Source: Nonomuraea rhodomycinica
GTDB lineage: Bacteria; Actinomycetota; Actinomycetes; Streptosporangiales; Streptosporangiaceae
Length of the DNA stretch: 64,000 nt
Direction: 5' to 3'
Assembly: GCF_013363995.1 (NCBI RefSeq)
Contig: NZ_JABWGO010000004.1
Span: 124,001-188,000, forward strand
Numbering within the stretch: position 1 is the stretch's first letter; the number at the start of each line of letters is the position of its first letter. Below are positions 34,596-41,623 of this stretch, one piece after another. Below the pieces are notes generated by a model that was not told where the DNA came from, ran no database searches, and saw only the letters and a program-made list of their open reading frames with translations. The position numbers were made by a program, and so were the translations under genes.

Positions 34596-35580
34596 GCTCA
34601 ACGACGTCCACGTCGTCCACAAGGCGCGCACCGGCGGACTGTTCTCCCGCGACCGCGTCCACGCCCTGACCGGCGCCAGCCTGACCGTCGCCCCCGGCGA
34701 GACCGTGGGCGTGGTGGGGGAGTCCGGCTGCGGCAAGTCCACCCTGGCCCGGGTCCTCGTCGGCCTGCAACGGCCCACGTCCGGCACCGTGTCCCTGAAC
34801 GGCCGCGACCTGTGGGCGATGAGCGACGCCGAGCGCCGCGCCGCCGTCGGGACGGGCGTCGGCATGGTGTTCCAGGACCCGTCCACGGCGCTCAACCGGC
34901 GGCTGCCCGTCCGGCAGGTGCTGCGCGACCCGCTCGACGTCCACCGGCGCGGCACCGCCGCCGAGCGCGACGCCCGCGTCCGCGAACTGCTCGGCCTCGT
35001 CGGGCTGCCGGCCTCCGTCGCCGAGGCGCTGCCCGGCCGGCTGTCCGGCGGCCAGCGCCAGCGCGTCGCCGTCGCCCGGGCCCTCGCGCTGGAGCCCGCC
35101 CTGCTCGTCGCCGACGAGCCGACCAGCGCCCTCGACGTCTCCGTCCGGGCGCAGATCCTCAACCTGCTGCTCGACCTCAAGGACCGGCTCGGCCTGGCCA
35201 TGGTGTTCGTCTCCCACGACATCCAGACGGTCAGGCGGATGAGCGACCGGGTGGTCAGCATGTACCTGGGGCGGATCGTGGAGCAGGCGCCGGCCCGGGC
35301 CGTGCCCCTCGGGGCCCGCCACCCGTACACCCGGGCCCTGTTCTCCGCGACGCCCGGCCTGATCTCGCCCATCACCCCGATCCCGCTGACCGGAGCCGTG
35401 CCCTCGGCCACCAGGCCGCCGAGCGGCTGCCCGTTCCGTACCCGCTGCTGGCGCGCGGACGACACGTGCGCGGCGGCCTGGCCCGACGCCACGCCCGACG
35501 GCGACGACCACCTCTTCCACTGCCACCACCCGGTGGCGGCGGGAGCGACCGACCTCGACCTGATCCAGGAGCGCTCGTGA
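34579..35580 (+). CDS. DppF-like ABC transporter ATP-binding subunit
   Basis: A 333-residue ATPase with Walker A GESGCGKST, signature LSGGQRQRV, Walker B LLVADEPTSALD and the C-terminal Cys-rich motif CPFRTRC. The GTG at 34579 overlaps the fusion gene by 17 bases; a GTG at 34588 with GGGGAG eight bases upstream is an equally good start. It would pair with the ATPase half of the fusion protein to form the ATP-hydrolysing heterodimer. Confidence 0.9.
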   Translation: MTSVLELNDVHVVHKARTGGLFSRDRVHALTGASLTVAPGETVGVVGESGCGKSTLARVLVGLQRPTSGTVSLNGRDLWAMSDAERRAAVGTGVGMVFQDPSTALNRRLPVRQVLRDPLDVHRRGTAAERDARVRELLGLVGLPASVAEALPGRLSGGQRQRVAVARALALEPALLVADEPTSALDVSVRAQILNLLLDLKDRLGLAMVFVSHDIQTVRRMSDRVVSMYLGRIVEQAPARAVPLGARHPYTRALFSATPGLISPITPIPLTGAVPSATRPPSGCPFRTRCWRADDTCAAAWPDATPDGDDHLFHCHHPVAAGATDLDLIQERS

Positions 35581-36536
35581 CGATGCCCGACCCCGCCGGA
35601 CCCGCCTCGACCCCCGCCGCCGGCGGGCCGAGCGCCCTGACGGGGGTGATCCCTCCGGTGTGCACCCCGATGACCCCCGACCACGAGGTGGACACCCGCT
35701 CCCTCACCCGGCTCGTCGACCACCTGCTGGCCGGGGGAGTGGACGCGCTGTTCGTGCTCGGCTCGTCGTCCGAGGTGGCCTATCTGCCCGACGCCCACCG
35801 GCGCGCGGTGCTGGACACCGTCGTCGGACACGTGTCCGGGCAGGTGCCGGTGCTCGCCGGCGTCATCGACATGACCACGCCCCGGGTGCTCGACCACGCC
35901 CGTACCGCCCTGGAAGCGGGCGTGTCGGGGCTGGTCGCCACGGCACCCTTCTACACGCGTACGCACCCGGAGGAGATCCGCACCCACTTCCGGCTCATCG
36001 CCGCGCGGACCGGGCTGCCGCTGTACGCCTACGACCTGCCGGTGTCGGTCCACACCAAGCTCCCGGCCGCGCTGCTGCTGGAGCTGGCCGCCGAGGGGGT
36101 GCTGGCCGGGGTCAAGGACTCCAGCGGCGACGACGGCGGCCTGCGCGAGGTCATCCTGGGCCGGGGTCCCGGTTTCAGCGTGCTGACCGGGTCGGAGGTG
36201 ACCGTCGACTCGGCCCTGTGGATGGGCGCGGACGGGGTCGTACCGGGCCTGGGCAACGTGGACCCCCACGGCTACGTCCGGCTGGCCGCCTGCGCGGGCC
36301 GCGGCGAGTGGGAGGCGGCGCGGCAGGAGCAGGAGAGACTGGTCCGGCTCTTCGAGATCGTCCGGGTGGGGGGCACGCGGATGGGCGGCAGCTCGTCGGG
36401 GCTGGGAGCCTTCAAGGCGGCGCTGTACCTTCGGGGGATCATCGACTGCCCGGTCACGGCGCCGCCCCAGGTGCCGCTGAACGACGACGAGATCGCCCGC
36501 GTCGGCAAGCACCTGGCGGCGGCCGGCCTGCTCTGA
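35577..36536 (+). CDS. Dihydrodipicolinate synthase/N-acetylneuraminate lyase family aldolase
   Basis: A 319-residue DapA-family class I aldolase: TGVIPPVCTPMTPDHEVD, LGSSSEVAYL, the conserved Tyr in YAYDLPVSVHTKL and the Schiff-base Lys in GVKDSSGDDGG. The GTG start overlaps the ATPase stop (GTGA) and has AGGAG five bases upstream. As the last gene of the GntR-controlled transport operon it is probably catabolic (sialic acid, keto-deoxy sugar acid or similar), not lysine-biosynthetic. The substrate cannot be read from sequence. Confidence 0.88.
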   Translation: MTMPDPAGPASTPAAGGPSALTGVIPPVCTPMTPDHEVDTRSLTRLVDHLLAGGVDALFVLGSSSEVAYLPDAHRRAVLDTVVGHVSGQVPVLAGVIDMTTPRVLDHARTALEAGVSGLVATAPFYTRTHPEEIRTHFRLIAARTGLPLYAYDLPVSVHTKLPAALLLELAAEGVLAGVKDSSGDDGGLREVILGRGPGFSVLTGSEVTVDSALWMGADGVVPGLGNVDPHGYVRLAACAGRGEWEAARQEQERLVRLFEIVRVGGTRMGGSSSGLGAFKAALYLRGIIDCPVTAPPQVPLNDDEIARVGKHLAAAGLL

Positions 36537-36618
36537 ACACGTCCACGAAGGTTGGGGGGCTCAAAGCAAGGTCCTCCCCGGGGCGCGCTCCGCGCGACGG
36601 GGCTCGGGCTGTGACAGC

Positions 36619-36637
36619 GGGGGAGCCGAGCTCCCCC
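36619..36637. terminator. Stem-loop after the aldolase gene
   Basis: GGGGGAGC (36619-36626) pairs perfectly with GCTCCCCC (36630-36637) around a 3-base loop, about 80 bases after the aldolase stop. It probably terminates the ABC/aldolase operon. The rest of 36537-36765 shows no recognisable gene. Confidence 0.55.
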
Positions 36638-36765
36638 ACACCCCCTTGCCGGTGGACGAGATCGGTCGTTGGACCATCAGGGGAGCCTGGGAGTTCAAAG
36701 CGCGTCGCGCCACTGTTGGGGAAGGCCATGGCGTTGAGGGGGAGCGGATGCCGGGATCGAACGCG

Positions 36766-36813
36766 GCCGGCGATCTGATCCTCCGCCACGGGATCGAGGA
36801 CTAGCTTGAACAC
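36766..36813 (-). pseudogene. Remnant start of a possible RelE-like toxin gene
   Basis: GTG at 36813 abuts the DUF6247 stop and opens 16 codons reading VFKLVLDPVAEDQIAG. This looks like the first strand of small RelE-like proteins I associate with DUF6247 genes. After that the frame continues as unrelated composition without the family's later motifs. I read it as the truncated start of a coupled partner gene. The assignment rests on a short stretch only. Confidence 0.3.
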
Positions 36814-37116
36814 CTAGACATCGATCCCGCGAGCAGCAAGGATCTCTCGCCACGGCCTGCCCTGAGGTACCGGCTCGCCGGCGAGAGCCTGTCTGGCCCT
36901 GGCGTGCATCTGACGACGCCCTTCAGGATCCTTCAGGGTGTCGCACGCGGTGATCCACCAGCGGTGCACGAACGAGTTGAGTGCTCCAAGGTCCAGACTC
37001 ACCCGTACCTCGTCGAGCACGGCCTTCAGTCCGGCGTCAAAGGCCTCGCGATCTTCCGGGACGACCAGCGCGGCCCGGATGGCCCGCAGGTTCTTCTCGG
37101 GCAGAGGTGCACCTAA
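36814..37116 (-). pseudogene. DUF6247 family gene, 3' fragment (split by IS element)
   Basis: The fragment encodes the body of a DUF6247 protein (PLPEKNLRAIRAALVVPEDRE, quoted in part, to AARGIDV). Upstream the open frame runs into the terminal repeat of the IS-like element, so its apparent N-terminus (…HFHNRPLG) is element sequence. The missing start (MTAQPQDFVPT) is found on the same strand at the other side of the element, at 38213-38246. DUF6247 proteins are small actinobacterial proteins, probably regulators or antitoxin-like. Confidence 0.65.
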
Positions 37117-37134
37117 GGGCCTGTTGTGAAAGTG
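37117..37134 (+). repeat. Left terminal inverted repeat of the IS-like element
   Basis: GGGCCTGTTGTGAAAGTG. It matches the reverse complement of 38195-38212 at 16 of 18 positions and marks one end of the element. Confidence 0.75.
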
Positions 37135-37231
37135 CTGGCCACGAGCGGGCTGGCGTGCATGGGCGGCGTCGTTGTCAGTGGTGTCGTGCATGATCGGCGC
37201 GTCAGTTCTTCTACGAGGATGGGGAAGCGCC

Positions 37232-37573
37232 ATGCCAATCACGAACCAGCAGGTAGCAGGGCACGTGTTCCTGCGGCAGATGTATGCGGACTCATACTTC
37301 CCCGATCACGTCGTCGACCGGGGCAGGGCGATCCTGTTGCGGCTGTGCGAGCGGATTGAGGCTGAGCAGCCGTCGGATCTGGAGGCTCTGTATGCGCTCA
37401 CCCAGGCCGCAACCGAGGAGTTCAACAGTCTGGAAGCGGAGTTCGAAGCAGCCGGGAGTGAGATCGAGACGGTTGCGCGCGAGGTGATCGCTGAGGACTT
37501 CTGGTTTGTCGCGTCGGCATACGGGTTCACGGACGTGGATGTAGAGGAGCTGATCGCCACCCGGGACTGGTGA
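37232..37573 (+). CDS. DUF5713 family protein, passenger inside the IS-like element
   Basis: A 113-residue protein: QQVAGHVFLRQMYADSYFPDHVVDRGR (quoted in part), EQPSDLEALYALTQAATEEFN and EVIAEDFWFVASAYGFTDVDVEELIATRDW (quoted in part). It resembles DUF5713 proteins of unknown function. The ATG at 37232 has GGGGAAG five bases upstream. The gene lies between the transposase remnant and the left terminal repeat, so it is cargo of the element. It is visibly less GC-rich than its neighbours, in keeping with transfer. Confidence 0.75.
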   Translation: MPITNQQVAGHVFLRQMYADSYFPDHVVDRGRAILLRLCERIEAEQPSDLEALYALTQAATEEFNSLEAEFEAAGSEIETVAREVIAEDFWFVASAYGFTDVDVEELIATRDW

Positions 37574-37599
37574 GCGACGACCGGGAGGTCGCCTGCCGG

Positions 37600-38167
37600 T
37601 CAGAGCCACTCGTTGAGGGCTGCGATCAGTACCGTCGCCCCAGGACCGGCTGGAACTGCGGACTGTCGTGCCGCTCGCCAGAAGTGACAAGCAGCGAAAG
37701 CGGCTTCTGCCCCTGCTCAACCGCCAGGTGCAGCTTGGTAGTCAGTCCGCCGCGCGAGCGTCCCAGGCCGTGATCGTCGGGTTCGGTGTCGACGCCGCCG
37801 GGAGGCTCCTTCTGCAGCGCCCCTTTTCACGCGCCCCGGCGGCGTGCTGATGGGCCCGGGTGATCGTGGAGTCCACGCTGACGTCCCACGTGATCAGGCC
37901 CTTCACATCGGCCGCGGCCTGCAGCTGCTCGAAGATCCGCTTCCAGGTGCCGTCGCGCTGCCAGCGCCGGAACAGGTCGTAGGCCCGGTCCCACGGCCCA
38001 TACCGCTCCGGCACGTCGCGCCACGGGGCACCGGTCCTGGTCCGCCACCGTATGCCGTCTATCAACTGCCGCCGGGTCCACACCGGTGGACGGCCCGGCG
38101 TTTTGCCCAGCGGCAGCAAGGGCTCAAGCCGAGCCCACTGGTCGTCCGTCAGATCTCCACGCCTCAC
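37600..38167 (-). pseudogene. IS5-family transposase, frameshifted and internally deleted
   Basis: The intact first frame (38167 to 37742) encodes the N-terminal IS5/DUF4096 region: RRGDLTDDQWARLEPLLP, then WRTRTGAPWRDVPERYGPWD, then the first catalytic Asp in WDVSVDSTITRAHQHAAG. At A4G4 (37820-37827 on the complement) the match moves to the -1 frame (DDHGLGRSRGGLTTKLHLAV), as in two-frame IS427-type transposases. After SPQFQPVLG about 100 residues are missing, and a third frame gives the normal end ATVLIAALNEWL at 37600. The deletion removes the later catalytic residues, so it is dead. Confidence 0.8.
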
Positions 38168-38194
38168 GGCAGGTGATCATTCACAACCAAGATC

Positions 38195-38212
38195 CATTTT
38201 CGCAACAGGCCC
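38195..38212 (-). repeat. Right terminal inverted repeat of the IS-like element
   Basis: Read on the minus strand it is GGGCCTGTTGCGAAAATG, differing from the left repeat at two positions. The transposase start lies 27 bases inside it. Confidence 0.75.
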
Positions 38213-38246
38213 TAGTGGGGACGAAGTCCTGCGGTTGTGCGGTCAT
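38213..38246 (-). pseudogene. DUF6247 gene, 5' fragment (start codon side)
   Basis: ATG at 38246 with AAGGGAG seven bases upstream opens MTAQPQDFVPT and then runs straight into the right terminal repeat, ending at a stop a few codons later. Strand, order and the missing N-terminus of the DUF6247 fragment on the other side of the element support these being two halves of one interrupted gene. The following 38247-38465 stretch shows no gene. Confidence 0.5.
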
Positions 38247-38465
38247 GCTCTGCTCCCTTCTCTCTCCTCGAGAGACTACGGAGGCCCGATAATCAACGCC
38301 GGGAACTCGAGGCGTTCGACGACTCGCGGTGAATGCCGGAGCGGCACATAGCTGCCATGGCCTGGCGATCGCCTCAGGGATCGGAACCCGTTCCGCCGCC
38401 GGCACGTCCCCGTCGGGATCCCGGCAGGATCTTCCCGGAGAGCCCTTTGACGACGGACAGCGCCT

Positions 38466-38933
38466 TCACGACTCTCCGGGATCACTGGTGCCGCGTGCTG
38501 CCGCGATCACCCGCATCAGCGCCTGGTGCAGGTCCTGCAGCTCGTCCAGGCTCATGCCGAGACGGGCCACGATCGCCGGGGGGATCTTCTCCGCCTCGGC
38601 CCGCAACGCCCGGCCGGCCGGGGTGAGGGTCACGCAGAGCGCCCGCTCGTCCTTGCTGTCCCGTTCGCGGTTGATGTAGCCGAGCGCCTGCAGTCGTTTG
38701 AGCAGCGGCGACAGCGTGCCCGGGTCGAGCTGGAGCAGCTCGCCCAGTTCCTTGACCGACAGGGGTTCGTACTGCCAGAGGGCGAGCATGGCCAGGTACT
38801 GCGGGTGGGTCAGCCCGAAGGGTTGCAGCAGCGGCCGGTAGAGGCCGATCACGCTCCGTGAGGCGATGCTGAGGGCGAAGCACACCTGCCGGTCCAATGC
38901 CAGCAGGTCTGTGGTATCTGTCACAGGCTCCAT
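38466..38933 (-). CDS. OhrR-like MarR-family regulator
   Basis: A 155-residue MarR protein close to the organic-hydroperoxide sensor OhrR: LALDRQVCFALSIASRSVIGLYRPLL (quoted in part) places a Cys where OhrR has its peroxide-sensing residue. LTHPQYLAMLALW and LLQLDPGTLSPLLKRLQALGYI give the HTH. The ATG at 38933 has GGAGG eight bases upstream. It is divergent from a 58-residue membrane protein with an 18-base palindromic site between them. No Ohr enzyme gene is adjacent. Confidence 0.85.
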   Translation of the reverse strand: MEPVTDTTDLLALDRQVCFALSIASRSVIGLYRPLLQPFGLTHPQYLAMLALWQYEPLSVKELGELLQLDPGTLSPLLKRLQALGYINRERDSKDERALCVTLTPAGRALRAEAEKIPPAIVARLGMSLDELQDLHQALMRVIAAARGTSDPGES

Positions 38934-38963
38934 CTGTGGCGCCTCCGGGCACACCTGGTAACT

Positions 38964-38981
38964 TAGTTGGTGTACAAACTA
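38964..38981. promoter_or_regulatory. Palindromic site TAGTTGGTGTACAAACTA, candidate OhrR/MarR operator
   Basis: The 18-base sequence is near-palindromic (outer TAGTT/AACTA arms perfect) and AT-rich against its surroundings. It lies between the OhrR-like gene and the divergent small membrane protein gene, about 30 bases from the former start. Composition and symmetry resemble OhrR-type operators. Confidence 0.6.
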
Positions 38982-39028
38982 TTATCGCGCAAAGAGAAGA
39001 CGCGCAAACCGTGTGGAGGGACGCCGTC

Positions 39029-39205
39029 GTGTTCTATCGCAAGCCGCTGGAGGAGCGCATCGCCGAGCGCCAGGCCAAGATGCGGCCTCTGAAGGAGGGC
39101 AAGCACTTCGAGCACGGTCCGGCCAAGTTCATCTTCATCACGCTGATCGTCGTGGTGGTGGTCATGCACACCGTCGGCCTCGCCATCGCCATGCACTTCG
39201 CCTGA
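39029..39205 (+). CDS. Small single-helix membrane protein, unknown function
   Basis: A 58-residue protein. GTG at 39029 has GGAGGG eight bases upstream. A basic, charged N-terminal half (FYRKPLEERIAERQAKMRPLKEG) precedes one membrane helix (FIFITLIVVVVVMHTVGLAIAM). It is the only gene between the OhrR-like operator and a strong terminator, so it is a dedicated target of that regulator. I do not recognise a family. Confidence 0.7.
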   Translation: MFYRKPLEERIAERQAKMRPLKEGKHFEHGPAKFIFITLIVVVVVMHTVGLAIAMHFA

Positions 39206-39228
39206 CGGGAAATCCCGAGAGCCAAAAG

Positions 39229-39267
39229 AAAATGCAAGGAGCGGAAACCATCCGTTCCTTGCATTTT
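39229..39267 (+). terminator. Rho-independent terminator with U-tract
   Basis: A 17-base stem (39229-39245 with 39251-39267, one G-T wobble) around the loop AACCA ends in TTTT. It closes the single-gene unit of the small membrane protein and insulates it from rox. Confidence 0.85.
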
Positions 39268-39285
39268 CACTCTATAGCGCATCGG

Positions 39286-39304
39286 GGGGCTTGCGGCAAG
39301 ACCC
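39286..39304. promoter_or_regulatory. Rifamycin-associated element (RAE)
   Basis: GGGGCTTGCGGCAAGACCC is a 19-base near-perfect inverted repeat. From memory it matches the RAE described upstream of rifamycin-inactivating genes (arr, rgt, rox, rph) in actinobacteria. It lies 72 bases before the rox start, so rox is probably rifamycin-inducible. Confidence 0.8.
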
Positions 39305-39376
39305 GGGTCGTGCCACAGAATCGCCAGCCGGAGCGAGAGCGAGAGCTCGAGCCGGAGCGAGGGGAACGGGGGATCC

Positions 39377-40810
39377 GTGATCGACGTGATCATCGCCGGG
39401 GGTGGGCCGACCGGTCTGATGCTGGCCAGTGAGTTGCGGCTGCACGGCGTGGGCACGCTCGTCCTGGAGAAGGAGGCGGAGCCGACCAGGTACGTCCGCG
39501 CGCTCGGCCTGCACGCGCGCAGCATCGAGGTGATGGACCAGCGGGGCCTGCTGGAGCGCTTCCTCGCGAACGGCACGCGGCATCCGGCCGGCGGATTCTT
39601 CGCCGGCATCGCCAAGCCCATACCCGACCGGCTGGACACCGCGCATCCCTACGTCCTCGCGATCCCGCAGCCCGCCACCGATCGCCTGCTGGCGGAGCGC
39701 GCCACCGAGCTGGGCGCCGAGATCCGGCGCGGCTGCGAACTGGTCGGACTCAGCCAGGACGATCAGGGGGTGACCGTCGAGCTGGCCGACGGCACGCGCC
39801 TGCGCTCGCGCTACCTCGTCGGCTGCGACGGCGGCCGCAGCACGGTGCGCAGGCTGCTCGGCGTCGGCTTCCCCGGTGAGCCGACCAGGGTCGAGACGCT
39901 GCTGGGCGAGATGGAGGTGGCCGCCCCGCCGGAGACGGTGGCCGCCGTGGTGGCCGAGGTGCGCGCGACCGAGTGGCGGTTCGGCCTCGCGCCCTTCGGG
40001 GAGGACGGCGTCTACCGCGTCATGGTGCCCGCGGCGGGGGTGGCCGAGGACCGCTCGGTCCCGCCGGCTCTGGAGGGGTTCAAGCAGCAGTTGCGGGTGT
40101 TCGCCGGCACCGACTTCGGCGTGCACTCACCGCGCCGGCTCTCCCGCTTCGGCGACGCCACCCGGCTGGCCGAACGCTACCGGACCGGCCGGGTGCTGCT
40201 GGCCGGCGACGCGGCGCACATCCACCCGCCGGTCGGCGGGCAGGGGCTCAACCTGGGCGTCCAGGACGCGTTCAACCTCGGCTGGAAACTGGCGGCCGAG
40301 GTCGCCGGCTGGGCGCCGGAAGGGCTGCTCGACAGCTACCACACCGAACGGCACCCGGTGGCCGCCGACGTGCTGGCCGACACGCGCGCGCAGATGGAGC
40401 TGCTGTCGTCCGAGCCGGGTCCCCGCGCGGTGCGCCGGCTGCTGTCGGAGCTGATGCGGTTCGAGGACGTGAGCCGCTACCTCACCGAGAAGATCATCGC
40501 GATCGGGATCCGCTACGACTTCGGGACGGGGCACGAACTGCTCGGCCGACGGATGCGCGACATCGGCCTGAAGCGGGGGCGCCTCTACGAGCTGACGCAC
40601 GCCGGCCGTGGACTGCTGCTCGACCAGACCGGCCGGCTCACGGTCGCGGGCTGGGCGGACCGGGTCGACCACGTCGTGGACGGCGGCGAGGAGCTGGACG
40701 TGCCCGCGGTGCTGCTGCGGCCCGACGGCCACGTCGCGTGGGCCGGCGAGGACCAGGAGGACCTGCTCGACCACATGTCGCGGTGGTTCGGCGCCCCCGC
40801 CGCCCGTTGA
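39377..40810 (+). CDS. rox: Rifampicin monooxygenase (Rox/RIFMO)
   Basis: A 477-residue group A flavin monooxygenase. It has the FAD Rossmann motif IIAGGGPTGLMLASEL, the DG motif GCDGGRSTVRRLLG and the GD motif LLAGDAAHIHPPVGGQGLN. Over its length it closely matches the rifampicin monooxygenases of Nocardia and Streptomyces as I remember them (for example SRFGDATRLAERYRTGRVLL and LLRPDGHVAW). The enzyme hydroxylates the rifamycin naphthoquinone and linearises the ansa bridge. The GTG start follows a GGGGGA. The RAE 72 bases upstream supports the call. Confidence 0.9.
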   Translation: MIDVIIAGGGPTGLMLASELRLHGVGTLVLEKEAEPTRYVRALGLHARSIEVMDQRGLLERFLANGTRHPAGGFFAGIAKPIPDRLDTAHPYVLAIPQPATDRLLAERATELGAEIRRGCELVGLSQDDQGVTVELADGTRLRSRYLVGCDGGRSTVRRLLGVGFPGEPTRVETLLGEMEVAAPPETVAAVVAEVRATEWRFGLAPFGEDGVYRVMVPAAGVAEDRSVPPALEGFKQQLRVFAGTDFGVHSPRRLSRFGDATRLAERYRTGRVLLAGDAAHIHPPVGGQGLNLGVQDAFNLGWKLAAEVAGWAPEGLLDSYHTERHPVAADVLADTRAQMELLSSEPGPRAVRRLLSELMRFEDVSRYLTEKIIAIGIRYDFGTGHELLGRRMRDIGLKRGRLYELTHAGRGLLLDQTGRLTVAGWADRVDHVVDGGEELDVPAVLLRPDGHVAWAGEDQEDLLDHMSRWFGAPAAR

Positions 40811-40846
40811 GTCCGCGAGGTCCGTGAACGTCCTGGTCCCCGCCGC

Positions 40847-40915
40847 GGGACGACACAGCGGTGTCGCCCGGGACGACACAGCGGCGTCGCCCGGGACGAC
40901 ACAGCGGTGTCGCGG
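40847..40915. repeat. Three tandem 23-bp hairpin-forming repeats downstream of rox
   Basis: Units at 40847-40869, 40870-40892 and 40893-40915 share GGGACGACACAGCGG. Each carries CGACAC-AGCG-GTGTCG (unit 2 has one arm mismatch), extended by GGG/CCC to a 9-bp stem. They lie 37 bases after the rox stop and 60 bases before the end of the opposite gene. They could be a multi-hairpin terminator or protein-binding array. Confidence 0.85.
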
Positions 40916-40974
40916 CGGGGCGACCGACGGCGGCTCCCGTGCGCCCTCGGTCCCCGACGTGGAAGCAGGCGCGG

Positions 40975-41565
40975 TCAGGACACCTTGACGCCACCGATGA
41001 TCTGGTCGAGGTTGCCGACGTGCGGCCGGCCGGCCATCACGGTGACGACGACTCCTTCGCGCTCCACCCAGCCGGCGTAGCGCCCGGCGCCGAGCGCGCC
41101 GTCGCCCGGCTTGGTCAGCACCTGGCGACCGCCGATCGTCCTCGTCTTCGTCCCACTCGTGAAGGTGCCCAGGGTGACGGGGAGCTTCTTCAGGTCCGCG
41201 AGTTCCCGGGCGCCCGGCCAGCACACCACGCGCACCCACAGGAACCGGCGCTTGAGGTCGATGTCGCTTCGGTCGGCCGTCCACTGGTAGCCGTACTCGG
41301 TGACGCCGTCGTGCTTCTGCGCGACGACCTGGCCGTGGGTGAACCCCTTGGGGATGTAGCCGACGTGGACTCCCCTGAGGGCGGTGGCGCCCTTCGCGGG
41401 CTTGTCCTCCTTGGCTTCGTACGACCGCTTGATCTCGGCCCTGCTCGGGGCAGGGCATCCGGTCGCGGTCCCGGCGGTTGCCGCGTGGGCCGCCGGGGCC
41501 TGGAGCGTCGCCGCCGACAGGAGGGACACGGCGGCCAGCGTCAGAGTCTTGTTGATCGTTCTCAT
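40975..41565 (-). CDS. Secreted protein of unknown function
   Basis: A 196-residue protein with a clear signal peptide (MRTINKTLTLAAVSLLSAAT, cleavage after AHA near residue 28). Two cysteines (CPAPSRAEI and VVCWPGAREL) could form a disulfide. The remainder (VHVGYIPKGFTHG, YGYQWTADR, VTVMAGRPHVGNLDQIIGGVKV) looks like a small soluble beta domain. I do not recognise the family. Confidence 0.7.
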   Translation of the reverse strand: MRTINKTLTLAAVSLLSAATLQAPAAHAATAGTATGCPAPSRAEIKRSYEAKEDKPAKGATALRGVHVGYIPKGFTHGQVVAQKHDGVTEYGYQWTADRSDIDLKRRFLWVRVVCWPGARELADLKKLPVTLGTFTSGTKTRTIGGRQVLTKPGDGALGAGRYAGWVEREGVVVTVMAGRPHVGNLDQIIGGVKVS

Positions 41566-41623
41566 GTAGGGGTTGGATGCGCCAGGAGCGGCTGAAGTTC
41601 GCTCGGGGGGAGCGAGCCGCGGA

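Larger units (their letters stand above)
37117..38212. mobile_element. IS5-like (IS427-group-like) element carrying a DUF5713 gene
   Basis: The element is bounded by 18-base terminal inverted repeats (16 of 18 identical) at 37117-37134 and 38195-38212, total 1096 bases. It contains a damaged IS5-family transposase on the minus strand and, between the transposase 3' end and the left repeat, an intact DUF5713 gene on the plus strand. It is inserted in a DUF6247 gene. Flanks read CTAA on the left and TAGT on the right; no clean target duplication is visible. With a broken transposase it could move only in trans. Confidence 0.75.

Noticed and set aside
37117..38212. Clean target-site duplication around the IS-like element
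   Set aside because: The flanks CTAA and TAGT share only partial TA-rich similarity; I could not define an exact duplication.
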